The notes: generated by a model not told the origin, from the letters alone. A DNA stretch of 10,451 nucleotides from Rhodoferax sp. (GCA_026785765.1 JAJAZK010000003.1:1-10451); one strand, 5' to 3'; shown: positions 1-6,849, numbered from the stretch's first letter. Translations and numbers: made by a program.

Positions 1-644
1 AATCCGGATTCGGTATCGATGGTGAACATGACGCCGGCCGCTCCCATGTCCGAACGCACCATGCGCTGCACACCGGCACTGAGTGCCACATGCTCATGCG
101 CAAAACCCTTGTGAACACGGTAGCTGATGGCACGGTCGTTATACAGCGAAGCGAACACTTCGCGCATTTTGTGCAACACCTCATCGATACCAACCACATT
201 GAGGAAGGTTTCCTGTTGCCCGGCGAACGATGCATCCGGCAAGTCTTCGGCGGTCGCCGAAGATCGCACCGCGAGCGAAGCCGCAGGCGCACCTGCCACC
301 AAACTGACAAAAGCCGTCCGAACCGCTTGCTCCAGCGCTGGCGGAAAGGGTTGGACCTCCACCATCGCGCGAATCGCTGCTCCTACGATGACTAGCTGGC
401 GCACGTCGTCGGTATCCAGTTGGGACAGCCGATCCTGGATCTTCCCGGCCAATCCACCAAACGCAAGGAACTCCCTAAACGCGTAGGCGGTCGTGGCGAA
501 TCCGGTTGGCACCTTGACGCCACTGGGCAGTTGCGAAATCATCTCGCCGAGGCTGGCATTTTTGCCACCAACCGCCTCAACGTCCGTCATCCTCAGGTTC
601 TCAAACGGTACGACCAAGGCGGTCGGTCCAAATAATGCAGACAT
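1..644 (-). CDS. ppsA: Phosphoenolpyruvate synthase, N-terminal part (cut by window edge)
   Basis: PEP synthase converts pyruvate, ATP and water to phosphoenolpyruvate, AMP and phosphate, the first step of gluconeogenesis from pyruvate or lactate in the cytosol. About 214 codons are visible with no internal stop; the family is usually near 790-800 residues, so only the N-terminal ATP-binding (PPDK_N) domain is here and the phosphohistidine and PEP-binding domains lie left of the window. Diagnostic stretches are the early VGGKNASLGEM motif and the family block VRSSATAEDLPDASFAGQQE, followed by TFLNV and, near the edge, GVMFTIDTESG. The ATG at 644-642 has a GGAG Shine-Dalgarno (complement of 652-655) 7 nt upstream. 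It is divergent from ppsR, its dedicated regulator, which supports the assignment. The product call is very sure; completeness of the gene cannot be judged. Confidence 0.97.
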   Translation of the reverse strand, partial: MSALFGPTALVVPFENLRMTDVEAVGGKNASLGEMISQLPSGVKVPTGFATTAYAFREFLAFGGLAGKIQDRLSQLDTDDVRQLVIVGAAIRAMVEVQPFPPALEQAVRTAFVSLVAGAPAASLAVRSSATAEDLPDASFAGQQETFLNVVGIDEVLHKMREVFASLYNDRAISYRVHKGFAHEHVALSAGVQRMVRSDMGAAGVMFTIDTESG

Positions 645-693
645 GGGATAACTCCGGAGGGGGAAAAAATCGCGGTCGTTTGCCTGGGCCGAC

Positions 694-734
694 ACGCCCG
701 GCGCGGGCGATGCAGGTCACGATTGCCACGTGGC
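694..734. promoter_or_regulatory. Small inverted repeats in the ppsA leader/promoter region
   Basis: Two perfect short dyads lie between ppsA and ppsR. GCCCG-GCG-CGGGC (696-708) could fold as a hairpin in a ppsA leader transcript. The 10-bp palindrome GCCACGTGGC (725-734) could be a DNA-binding site. Neither can be tied to a named regulator from the sequence alone, and in GC-rich DNA short dyads arise by chance. Confidence 0.25.
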
Positions 735-793
735 GTATTCGGTCTCTGTGCGTGCTGCATGGTCGAGAAAGATGCAAAATCGGTAAGCTTGCT

Positions 794-820
794 GGTATTG
801 TAGATTGCCAATACCTTGGC
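794..820. promoter_or_regulatory. Candidate operator between ppsA and ppsR
   Basis: GGTATTG (794-800) and CAATACC (809-815) are perfect 7-bp inverted repeats separated by 8 bp, a 22-bp element with the geometry of a dimeric regulator's operator. A second dyad overlaps it: GCCAA (807-811) with TTGGC (816-820). It lies 53-74 bp upstream of the ppsR start and about 150 bp upstream of ppsA, so it could act on either promoter. On the minus strand the core also contains TACAAT, a plausible -10 hexamer reading toward ppsA, but I see no convincing -35. The regulator is unknown. Confidence 0.4.
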
Positions 821-867
821 GTTCCTCGCCGTCGACCAACCCGCCGCCATGTGCGGACCCAGTGAAC

Positions 868-1689
868 ATGCCGAATCGCACCGTTTTTTTTATTTCAGAC
901 GGAACCGGCATCACAGCCGAGACTTTTGGCAATGCCATCCTGGCCCAGTTCGACATGAAGGCGCGGCATGTGCGTCTGCCATTTATCGACACCGTGGACA
1001 AGGCACACCAGACAGTGCGCCGGATCAACCATACTGCCGTGGTCGACGGCAAGAAACCGATTGTCTTCACGACGCTCGTCAACATGGAGATCCTGAGGAT
1101 CCTGCAGGAAGGGTGCCGCGGCATGTTGCTCGACATGTTCGGCACCTTCGTACAGCCACTGGAGACGGAATTGCAGATCAAATCCAGCCACCGCGTCGGG
1201 CGTTTCAGCGACGCCAGCAAAAGCAAAGAGTACCAGGAACGGATCGAGGCGATCAATTTTTCCCTGGCTCATGACGACGGCCAATCGAACCGGGACCTGG
1301 AGCATTCCGACGTGATCCTGGTAGGGGTCAGCCGCAGCGGCAAGACGCCAACCTCGCTGTACCTGGCAATGCAATATGGCCTCAAGGCTTCGAACTACCC
1401 GCTGATTCCCGAAGATTTCGAGCGCCAGCAGCTGCCAGCCGCATTAATGCCACACCGCGCCAAACTGTTCGGCCTGACGATCACGCCGGAGCGCCTGAGC
1501 GAAATCCGCCACGAGCGCCGACCCAATTCGCGTTATGCGTCAATCGAGAACTGTCGGCACGAGGTGGCGCAGGGCGAGGCTATGATGCGGCGCAGCGGCA
1601 TTCGCTGGCTGTCTACCACGACCAAGTCCATCGAGGAAATTGCTACGACGATTCTGCAGGATATACGGCCCGAGCGCCTGAGTTATTGA
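868..1689 (+). CDS. ppsR: PEP synthase regulatory protein (bifunctional kinase / pyrophosphorylase, DUF299)
   Basis: This cytosolic enzyme inactivates PEP synthase by ADP-dependent phosphorylation of a threonine next to the catalytic histidine, and reactivates it by phosphate-dependent phosphorolysis (established for the family). The 273-residue product matches the usual length. It opens with the family signature RTVFFISDGTGITAETFG (residues 4-21) and carries the P-loop GVSRSGKTPTS at 153-163, including the SGKT nucleotide-binding core. The ATG at 868 is chosen because the family begins at M-P-x-R-T; an in-frame GTG at 862 and ATGs further upstream would add residues with no family counterpart. 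The Shine-Dalgarno is weak. Its position divergent from ppsA is a common pairing. The stop codon sits in the loop of a long perfect hairpin (1672-1704). Confidence 0.96.
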   Translation: MPNRTVFFISDGTGITAETFGNAILAQFDMKARHVRLPFIDTVDKAHQTVRRINHTAVVDGKKPIVFTTLVNMEILRILQEGCRGMLLDMFGTFVQPLETELQIKSSHRVGRFSDASKSKEYQERIEAINFSLAHDDGQSNRDLEHSDVILVGVSRSGKTPTSLYLAMQYGLKASNYPLIPEDFERQQLPAALMPHRAKLFGLTITPERLSEIRHERRPNSRYASIENCRHEVAQGEAMMRRSGIRWLSTTTKSIEEIATTILQDIRPERLSY

Positions 1690-1704
1690 AACACTCAGGC
1701 GCTC
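1672..1704 (+). terminator. 12-bp perfect hairpin spanning the ppsR stop codon
   Basis: GAGCGCCTGAGT (1672-1683) is exactly complementary to 1693-1704, leaving a 9-nt loop that contains the ppsR TGA. The stem is stable and GC-rich, but neither strand has a T-tract after it, so it is not a canonical intrinsic terminator. It lies in the 3' junction between convergent ppsR and the GlcG-family gene, so it may protect the ppsR mRNA 3' end or assist termination in both directions. The structure is certain from the sequence; the function is inferred. Confidence 0.5.
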
Positions 1705-1774
1705 TGCAACGCTGGAGTTCTGCCCGGCGGCACGGCGCGCACAGGCGCAGTCCCAACCGAAAGCCCAACGGCTG

Positions 1775-2182
1775 CTAAAGGCCCAAGGCGGCAATCCCGG
1801 CACGTGCGACCTGCGCATCTTCATGCGACTTGACGCCGCTGACGCCGACTGCGCCCAGACAAAAGCCGTCCCTGAGGATGGGAACTCCTCCTTCCAGCAT
1901 GCCTTCCAGAAGCGGCGCGCTTAAGAAAGACGGACGCCCGCCATTAATCATGTCTTCGTACACCTTGCTTTCGCGCCGTCCAAGGGCGGCCGTACGAGCC
2001 TTTGCCGGTGCAATCGATCCCGAGATCGCCCCGGCACCATCAAGACGCAGCAAATGCAGCAGGTGGCCACCATCGTCGACCACCGCGATGCACACCGCCC
2101 AGGCATTGCGTTGGGCCTCGGCCAGCGCCGCAGCGGCGATCTTTTGAACGTCTTCGAACTCGAGCAAGGGTTTTGATTTCAT
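1775..2182 (-). CDS. GlcG/HbpS family (DUF336) small protein
   Basis: A 135-residue protein spanning the whole GlcG/HbpS (Haem_degrading, DUF336) domain. Typical features are an N-terminal helix rich in Ala/Glu (residues 10-28), the strand VCIAVVDDGGHLLHLLRLDGA (30-50, described in parts: AVVDDGG then LLRLDGA), the SIAPAKARTAA helix (56-66) and the C-terminal GAVGVSGVKSHEDAQVA strand and helix. Members bind haem or corrinoid cofactors, or accompany glycolate and aldehyde metabolism operons, but many have no known role. Here the gene stands alone, convergent with ppsR and divergent from the YccA-like gene, so context gives no substrate. No signal peptide is visible, so it is probably cytosolic. 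The start is ATG at 2182-2180, preceded by a weak GGTGA. Family assignment is confident; function is open. Confidence 0.9.
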   Translation of the reverse strand: MKSKPLLEFEDVQKIAAAALAEAQRNAWAVCIAVVDDGGHLLHLLRLDGAGAISGSIAPAKARTAALGRRESKVYEDMINGGRPSFLSAPLLEGMLEGGVPILRDGFCLGAVGVSGVKSHEDAQVARAGIAALGL

Positions 2183-2306
2183 TGAATCACCAGGTTGGTC
2201 CGCAACAGAGCGGGTAGGCGTCGATTGTCTGTCACGACGCTGCCGATAGCCCCGCTCGCCGTGTGCATTTGGGATTGGCCGCGTTTTCCGCCCCGATTGT
2301 TATCCC

Positions 2307-2338
2307 ATAGAATTCTATTCACCTGCCAAAACCTGGCA
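2307..2338 (+). promoter_or_regulatory. Palindrome and small hairpin ahead of the YccA-like gene
   Basis: ATAGAATTCTAT (2307-2318) is a perfect 12-bp palindrome. TGCCA (2324-2328) and TGGCA (2334-2338) form a 5-bp hairpin directly before the AAGGAG ribosome-binding site (2342-2347). TAGAAT within the palindrome resembles a -10 hexamer, but no good -35 is seen at 16-18 bp. The palindrome is a candidate operator or promoter core for the gene starting at 2355, in a 172-bp divergent intergenic region. Confidence 0.35.
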
Positions 2339-2354
2339 CTTAAGGAGCACCCAC

Positions 2355-3056
2355 ATGAATGACCGTGTACAGACCATCGACAACAGTTTCGGCCGGGACT
2401 ACATTGTTTCTGCCGAACAGCGTAACAAGGTCTTACGCAACACCTACTGGCTGCTGGCACTGAGCATGTTGCCTACGGTTCTGGGGGCTTGGGTCGGTAT
2501 CAGCACCGGTATTACGCGCTCGCTCGGTGGCGGCGTCGGGCTAGTGGTGTTCCTTGCTGGAGCCTTCGGTTTCATGTATGCAATCGAGAAGAACAAGAAC
2601 ACTGCTGCCGGTGTGCCCATCCTGCTTGCCTTCACATTCTTCATGGGATTGATGTTGTCGCGTATGCTGGCCATGGTGCTGGGATTCAAGAATGGCTCCG
2701 AGATCATCATGATGGCGTTTGGGGGCACGGCAGGCATCTTCTTTGTTATGGCCAGCCTTTCGTCGGTTATCAAAAAGGACCTGTCGGCCATGGGTAAATG
2801 GCTTACGGTAGGGGCCCTGGTGCTGATGGTGGGGGCCGTGATCAATGTATTCGTCGGTTCGTCGGCCGGCATGCTGGCCATTGCAGTGTTAGCCATTGGC
2901 ATCTTCAGTGCGTTCATGTTGTATGACCTCAAGCGCATTGTGGACGGTGGCGAAACCAACTACATCAGCGCAACCTTGGCTCTGTATCTCAGCGTCTACA
3001 ACGTGTTCCAGGGACTTTTGATGCTGCTTGGCATCGGCGGCAGCAGCGACGATTAA
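2355..3056 (+). CDS. yccA: YccA / Bax inhibitor-1 (TMBIM) family inner-membrane protein
   Basis: A 233-residue polytopic membrane protein. About seven hydrophobic segments are visible, near residues 32-52, 58-78, 86-110, 116-138, 148-168, 172-196 and 203-228, with positively charged short loops. The C-terminal signature (LYDLKRIVDGGETNYI, then TLALYLSVYNVFQGLL) closely resembles the tail of E. coli YccA as I recall it. That tail has Ser where many TMBIM proteins (for example BsYetJ) carry the second pore-lining Asp; the first Asp (LYD) is kept. E. coli YccA interacts with the FtsH protease and modulates its activity against membrane substrates; a similar role here is inferred. The ATG at 2355 has a strong AAGGAG 7 nt upstream. 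It is monocistronic, ending in a clear intrinsic terminator. Confidence 0.93.
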   Translation: MNDRVQTIDNSFGRDYIVSAEQRNKVLRNTYWLLALSMLPTVLGAWVGISTGITRSLGGGVGLVVFLAGAFGFMYAIEKNKNTAAGVPILLAFTFFMGLMLSRMLAMVLGFKNGSEIIMMAFGGTAGIFFVMASLSSVIKKDLSAMGKWLTVGALVLMVGAVINVFVGSSAGMLAIAVLAIGIFSAFMLYDLKRIVDGGETNYISATLALYLSVYNVFQGLLMLLGIGGSSDD

Positions 3057-3083
3057 CGGCTTGCACCGTCCGTAGGCGAAAAC

Positions 3084-3106
3084 AAGGCCCCGAAAGGGGC
3101 CTTTTT
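3084..3106 (+). terminator. Rho-independent terminator after the YccA-like gene
   Basis: AAGGCCCC (3084-3091), GAAA tetraloop, GGGGCCTT (3096-3103), with a run of five T ending at 3106: a compact GC-rich stem with a stable GNRA loop and T-tract, 27 bp after the stop codon. It is the clearest intrinsic terminator in the window. Confidence 0.92.
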
Positions 3107-3185
3107 CATTGCTTGGTGCGTTCCTGGATGTTTCAGCCGAAAGCTGAATGTGCCGATAATTGGGAGAACTGGCCACCACCACCTT

Positions 3186-3608
3186 ATGCACCTTCGCCTG
3201 CTAACTCCCGCTCTAGCGTTGCTTTTGGTCGCCTGCGACATTCCTGGGCTGGGACCAGACCCGCGCATTGCGCAGCGCGAAGCGGATGGCAAGGCCATCG
3301 GAGCCGCCTGCAGGCATGCCATCCGCGGCATTGAAGAGTGTTACCGGCAAAACGAGAGAGCGGTCAAGACCTTCGTTTTCGAAGGCTGGAAAGAGATGGA
3401 CCAGTACATGCGCGACAACAAGATCGAGGGCATTGCGCCCAAAGAGGTCCGGGTCGTGGAAGTCCAAGAAGTGATTCCCGACGACAAGAAACCGAAAACC
3501 GCGGCCGCAGACGGCAAGAGCGCCGATACGAAGGCAAAGGGAGAAGTCACCCTGAAGCCGGTGAACACAGGCGAAAAGTCTATCGCCGCCAAAACCGCTA
3601 CCAACTGA
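3186..3608 (+). CDS. Small lysine-rich lipoprotein of unknown function
   Basis: A 140-residue predicted lipoprotein. From the ATG at 3186 the N-terminus is a short signal peptide (MHLRLL, then a Leu/Ala core) ending in the lipobox LVAC with the acylated Cys at residue 17. Asp at +2 would favour inner-membrane retention under the E. coli Lol rule. The mature part has two cysteines (42 and 52) that could form a disulphide, an amphipathic region (FVFEGWKEMDQYMRDNKIEG, about 62-83) and a Lys/Ala/Thr-rich tail from about residue 95 that looks disordered. An in-frame GTG at 3150 would add 12 residues before the signal peptide and is less likely; the nearest GGGAG (3162-3166) is rather far from the ATG. 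It converges on rlmD with only 36 bp between stops. I do not recognise the family. Confidence 0.75.
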   Translation: MHLRLLTPALALLLVACDIPGLGPDPRIAQREADGKAIGAACRHAIRGIEECYRQNERAVKTFVFEGWKEMDQYMRDNKIEGIAPKEVRVVEVQEVIPDDKKPKTAAADGKSADTKAKGEVTLKPVNTGEKSIAAKTATN

Positions 3609-3644
3609 AGAGCCAACTGCGGCGGGCACGTCGGCGCATTTGGT

Positions 3645-5147
3645 TCAGTCCTGGCGATCAAATACGGCAATACTTTCGACGTGTGCGGTGTGCGGGAACA
3701 TATTGACCACGCCTGCGGCAGAACAACGATAACCCGCCTCGTGCACCAGCACACCGGCGTCACGCGCCAGAGTGGCCGGATTGCAACTTACATAGACGAT
3801 TCGATCGGGTGCAATCCAACTACCGCAATCGATCCGCATTACAGGTGCGACATCGCCGCTGTAGGCCAGGGTGCCAGCCGCGCTATTGGTCGGAACGCCG
3901 TTGCGAAGCTCCGCCAAGGCTCGCACTAGTGCGAGAGCGCCCTCGCGCGGCGGGTCCATCAGCCACTTCTGGGCGGTTCCATCCGCCAGCAACTGCGCGG
4001 GACTCATTTCGAACAGGTTGCGCACCACGAAAATGGCCCGCTGCAACTCGGGGCGCGCTTCGCCCCGGGAGCCAGGCAAACCGGCATTGGCCTGCGCGCG
4101 AGCGACCAGCGACCTGCTGCCCTCGACCCCCAGAACCTCCGCGGCCTGCGTCGCCAGCGGCAGGGTAAAGTTTCCGAGCCCGCAGAACCAGTCGATGACC
4201 CGTTCCTGTGGGGTCGCGCCGAGCAGCCGCAACGCGTAACCGACCAGCACGTCGTTCACCTGGGGGTTGACTTGGGTGAAGTCGGTCGGCCGAAACGGCA
4301 TGCGCAGCCCGAATGCGCCCAGGTGGTACGCCAAAGTTGTACCGTCATCGTCGAGCGGTCGTGCCGAATCCGGGCCTTGAGGCTGCAGCCACCATTGGAC
4401 TTGCCAATGGTGCCCTCCCACCGGACCGCTGTGCGATTGGGCAAAACTGCGTAGCCGGGCGAGGTCTTGCTCATGCAACGGCTCCAGATGGCGCAGTACA
4501 AGCGCGATCACACTGGTGTGCTGGTCCGCCCCGACCGCCAACTCGATCTGCGGGCAGCTTTCCCTTGCGCGCATACCAAACACCAGCCCGCGCAACGGCA
4601 ACAACAACGCACTGACAGGTTGCGGCAACACATGGCACTCCCGCATATCGGCGACAAAACTGCTCTTGCGCTCATGGAAACCTACCAGGACCGTGTCCTT
4701 CTTTCGCACGTACCGCACCGACAGGCGGGCCCGGTAGCGGTAACCCCAGGACGGCCCATGAATGGCGCGCAGCATAAAATCCGGCCGCACTTTGGACAGG
4801 TGCCACAGTGCGTCTTCCGTTACCCTTTGTTTGAAAGCCACTTGGGCTGCGGCGTGCACGTGCTGCATCTTGCAGCCGCCACAGGCGCCTTCATGCAGGC
4901 CGAAATGGGGACAGGCCGGTCGCACACGCTGCGCCGACTCCAGATGCACCTGGGTCACCGTGGCATTCTCAAAACTTGGCTTGCGGCGGGTCACCGTGAC
5001 GCTGACCCGCTCAAATGGCAAGGCGCCCTCTACAAACACCACCTTCCCGTCGAGTCGATGCGTAATGCCTTGCGCGTCCATGTCTAGCGACTCTACCAGC
5101 AGGCTGTCCGTGGGCCAGTGTTGGCCGGCAGTTGTCACATCAGACAT
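3645..5147 (-). CDS. rlmD: 23S rRNA (uracil-1939-C5)-methyltransferase
   Basis: RlmD (RumA) methylates U1939 of 23S rRNA using S-adenosylmethionine. The 500-residue product shows the family plan: an N-terminal TRAM RNA-binding domain (about 10-70), four cysteines suited to a [4Fe-4S] cluster (C79, C89, C92 in the CGGCKMQH block, and C171), a SAM motif (VIDWFCGLGNFTLPL) and the C-terminal catalytic block YVSCNPATLARD, where C455 is the expected nucleophile and E491 (HTAHVES) the expected base. It is longer than the E. coli protein (433). The first-to-second cluster cysteine spacing is wider than in E. coli RumA, where they are C81 and C87. The ATG at 5147-5145 lies 12 nt after the exonuclease stop, making it the last gene of the surE operon. 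Confidence 0.95.
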   Translation of the reverse strand: MSDVTTAGQHWPTDSLLVESLDMDAQGITHRLDGKVVFVEGALPFERVSVTVTRRKPSFENATVTQVHLESAQRVRPACPHFGLHEGACGGCKMQHVHAAAQVAFKQRVTEDALWHLSKVRPDFMLRAIHGPSWGYRYRARLSVRYVRKKDTVLVGFHERKSSFVADMRECHVLPQPVSALLLPLRGLVFGMRARESCPQIELAVGADQHTSVIALVLRHLEPLHEQDLARLRSFAQSHSGPVGGHHWQVQWWLQPQGPDSARPLDDDGTTLAYHLGAFGLRMPFRPTDFTQVNPQVNDVLVGYALRLLGATPQERVIDWFCGLGNFTLPLATQAAEVLGVEGSRSLVARAQANAGLPGSRGEARPELQRAIFVVRNLFEMSPAQLLADGTAQKWLMDPPREGALALVRALAELRNGVPTNSAAGTLAYSGDVAPVMRIDCGSWIAPDRIVYVSCNPATLARDAGVLVHEAGYRCSAAGVVNMFPHTAHVESIAVFDRQD

Positions 5148-5159
5148 AGGCAGGCAGCG

Positions 5160-5945
5160 TCAAACCCAGGCCTGCAGGTACTCGTGCCAATGCGGCTCCT
5201 GCAATGCCCATTGCGCCAGCGACTCACGCACCAGGCCGATTTCCTGCTGGTACTCGGCATCCAGCAAGCCACCGCGCATCTTCTGGAAACGGCAATACAC
5301 CAAGTAGGTGTTCATGACGTCGGTCTCGCAGTATCGGCGGATATCGTCGATTTTTCCAGCCAGGTAGGCCGGGTAGACGGCGGCGCCGTCCATACCGAGC
5401 TTACCGGGGAAACCGCACAACTTGGCCATGGCATCGAGCGGCGCATTGTTCTTGGGCTGGTACAGCGCCAGCAAGTCCATCAGGTCAAGATGGCGCATGT
5501 GGTAACGGCTGATGTAGTTGTTCCACTTGAACTCACGGTCGTCTTCGCCCATGTCCCAGTATTTGTCGGCAACCACCCCATGCTGGAGTCCACGGTAATG
5601 CAGAACCGGCAGGTCGAAGCCGCCGCCATTCCAGCTAACCAACTGCGGCGCGTGTTTCTCCACGGTGGCAAAAAACTTCTGGATGATCCGGCCCTCCGAC
5701 AGGCCATCCTGGTCGACGAAGGAATGAACGCGCAAGCCCTCGGCATTGCGGAACACGGCGCTGATCACCAGCACGCGCTGCAGATGCAGCGGCATGAAGT
5801 CGCTCTGCCCGTTTTCCTTGCGCTGCGCAACCCAGGCCGCATATACATCGGCGTCGGGTACGTCTGGACTATCACCGCGCAGCGCGCGCAAACCGGCGAC
5901 GTCCGGAATCGACTCAATGTCGAACACCAGTACTGGCCAGGTCAT
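5160..5945 (-). CDS. PolB-like predicted 3'-5' exonuclease (DnaQ fold)
   Basis: A 261-residue predicted 3'-5' exonuclease of the family related to the exonuclease domain of DNA polymerase B (PF10108-type). The DEDD motifs are all present: ExoI as VFDIESIPD (D9 and E11), ExoII as VSWNGGGFDLPVL, and ExoIII as YCETDVMNTY. It should act in the cytosol on DNA or RNA 3' ends; its physiological substrate is not known to me. I chose ATG at 5945 because the fold begins at once with MTWPVLVFDIE. A GTG at 5963 would add six residues and start 4 nt after the nlpD stop, so it cannot be excluded. It sits between nlpD and rlmD, where rpoS is often found in other proteobacteria. Confidence 0.9.
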   Translation of the reverse strand: MTWPVLVFDIESIPDVAGLRALRGDSPDVPDADVYAAWVAQRKENGQSDFMPLHLQRVLVISAVFRNAEGLRVHSFVDQDGLSEGRIIQKFFATVEKHAPQLVSWNGGGFDLPVLHYRGLQHGVVADKYWDMGEDDREFKWNNYISRYHMRHLDLMDLLALYQPKNNAPLDAMAKLCGFPGKLGMDGAAVYPAYLAGKIDDIRRYCETDVMNTYLVYCRFQKMRGGLLDAEYQQEIGLVRESLAQWALQEPHWHEYLQAWV

Positions 5946-5967
5946 CACAAGCTGCGAATTCACCCGC

Positions 5968-6849
5968 TTACCGGGGCGGCAGGAACTTGATGGGATCGAC
6001 CGGCTTGCCCTGGCGACGCACCTCGAAGTGCAGCTTCACACGGTCGGCGTCGCTATTTCCCATCTCGGCAATCTTCTGGCCCCGGCGCACTGACTGGTCT
6101 TCCTTCACCAACAGCAGCTGGTTGTGCGCGTAGGCTGTGAGGTACGTATTGTTGTGTTTAAGGATGATCAGATTGCCGTAACCACGCAGGCTGGCGCCGA
6201 CATAAACAACGCGCCCATCGGCAGCCGCCAGCACCGGCTCGCCGGCCACACCGCCAATGTCCACACCTTTGTTCCTCACTTCGTCAAAGCCGCTGATCAA
6301 CGCACCACGCGCGGGCCATGCCCAGGTCACGTCTTCGTCGCCCGCACCGGCGGCAGCTGCGCTTGCGGCCGCAGGCGGCGCTGCAACAGTGGCGGCTGGC
6401 GGCGCTGCGCTGGCTGGTGCAGTCGGCGCAACCGCTGTCGAGGTGATAGGGGCAGCGGCGGCCACCGGGCGCGCAACAACCGTGGCAGCGACCACACCCG
6501 CACCCGTTGGCGCAACCACACGAAGCACTTGGCCAACTTCGATGATGTTGGGATTCTCCAAATTGTTCCAGCGCGCGATATCACGCCAGCTTTGGCCGTT
6601 GTCGAGGCCGATGCGGATCAAGGTGTCACCCGGTTTGACGGTGTAGTAGCCCGGCTTGCCTGCGTTATCGGAGCTCACGCTCGCTCGCGCGGGCGGCACC
6701 ACCGCCTCGGCTGCCATTGGGGGCGCAATACCCGTGCCTCGATCTTCCACCGGCGCCCGGTTCGGCGTGCGCGTGCCGCAGCCTGACACTGTAACAACGA
6801 GAACCAGCACCAACGCCAAGGCAACACCCTGGCCATGGCAAGCCTTCAT
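5968..6849 (-). CDS. nlpD: NlpD-like LysM / degenerate M23 (LytM) lipoprotein
   Basis: A 293-residue lipoprotein that in E. coli-type systems activates the amidase AmiC at the septum. Order: signal peptide with a lipobox ending at C24 (VSGC), a LysM peptidoglycan-binding domain at 68-112 (YYTVKPGDTL to GQVLRV), an Ala/Pro/Val-rich linker at about 113-172, and a LytM/M23 domain from about 176 to the end. Zinc ligands are degraded: NKGVDI replaces the active HxGxD context, and KLHFEVR has Lys in place of the first His of HxH, as in NlpD. It is therefore probably an activator, not a peptidase. The ATG at 6849 is supported by GGGAG 5 nt upstream; the GTG at 6864 would overlap pcm. It follows pcm by 11 nt. 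Confidence 0.94.
   Translation of the reverse strand: MKACHGQGVALALVLVLVVTVSGCGTRTPNRAPVEDRGTGIAPPMAAEAVVPPARASVSSDNAGKPGYYTVKPGDTLIRIGLDNGQSWRDIARWNNLENPNIIEVGQVLRVVAPTGAGVVAATVVARPVAAAAPITSTAVAPTAPASAAPPAATVAAPPAAASAAAAGAGDEDVTWAWPARGALISGFDEVRNKGVDIGGVAGEPVLAAADGRVVYVGASLRGYGNLIILKHNNTYLTAYAHNQLLLVKEDQSVRRGQKIAEMGNSDADRVKLHFEVRRQGKPVDPIKFLPPR

Noticed and set aside
717..1256. 179-codon minus-strand frame over the start of ppsR
   Set aside because: It is a shadow of ppsR, whose signature motifs are unambiguous; no ribosome-binding site or family features.
3609..3644. Terminator between the convergent lipoprotein and rlmD genes
   Set aside because: The 36-bp gap contains no convincing stem or T-tract on either strand.
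5118..5990. 290-codon plus-strand frame
   Set aside because: It is antisense to the exonuclease gene, which has clear ExoI-III motifs. The plus frame gives no recognisable protein and is a by-product of GC-rich codon bias.
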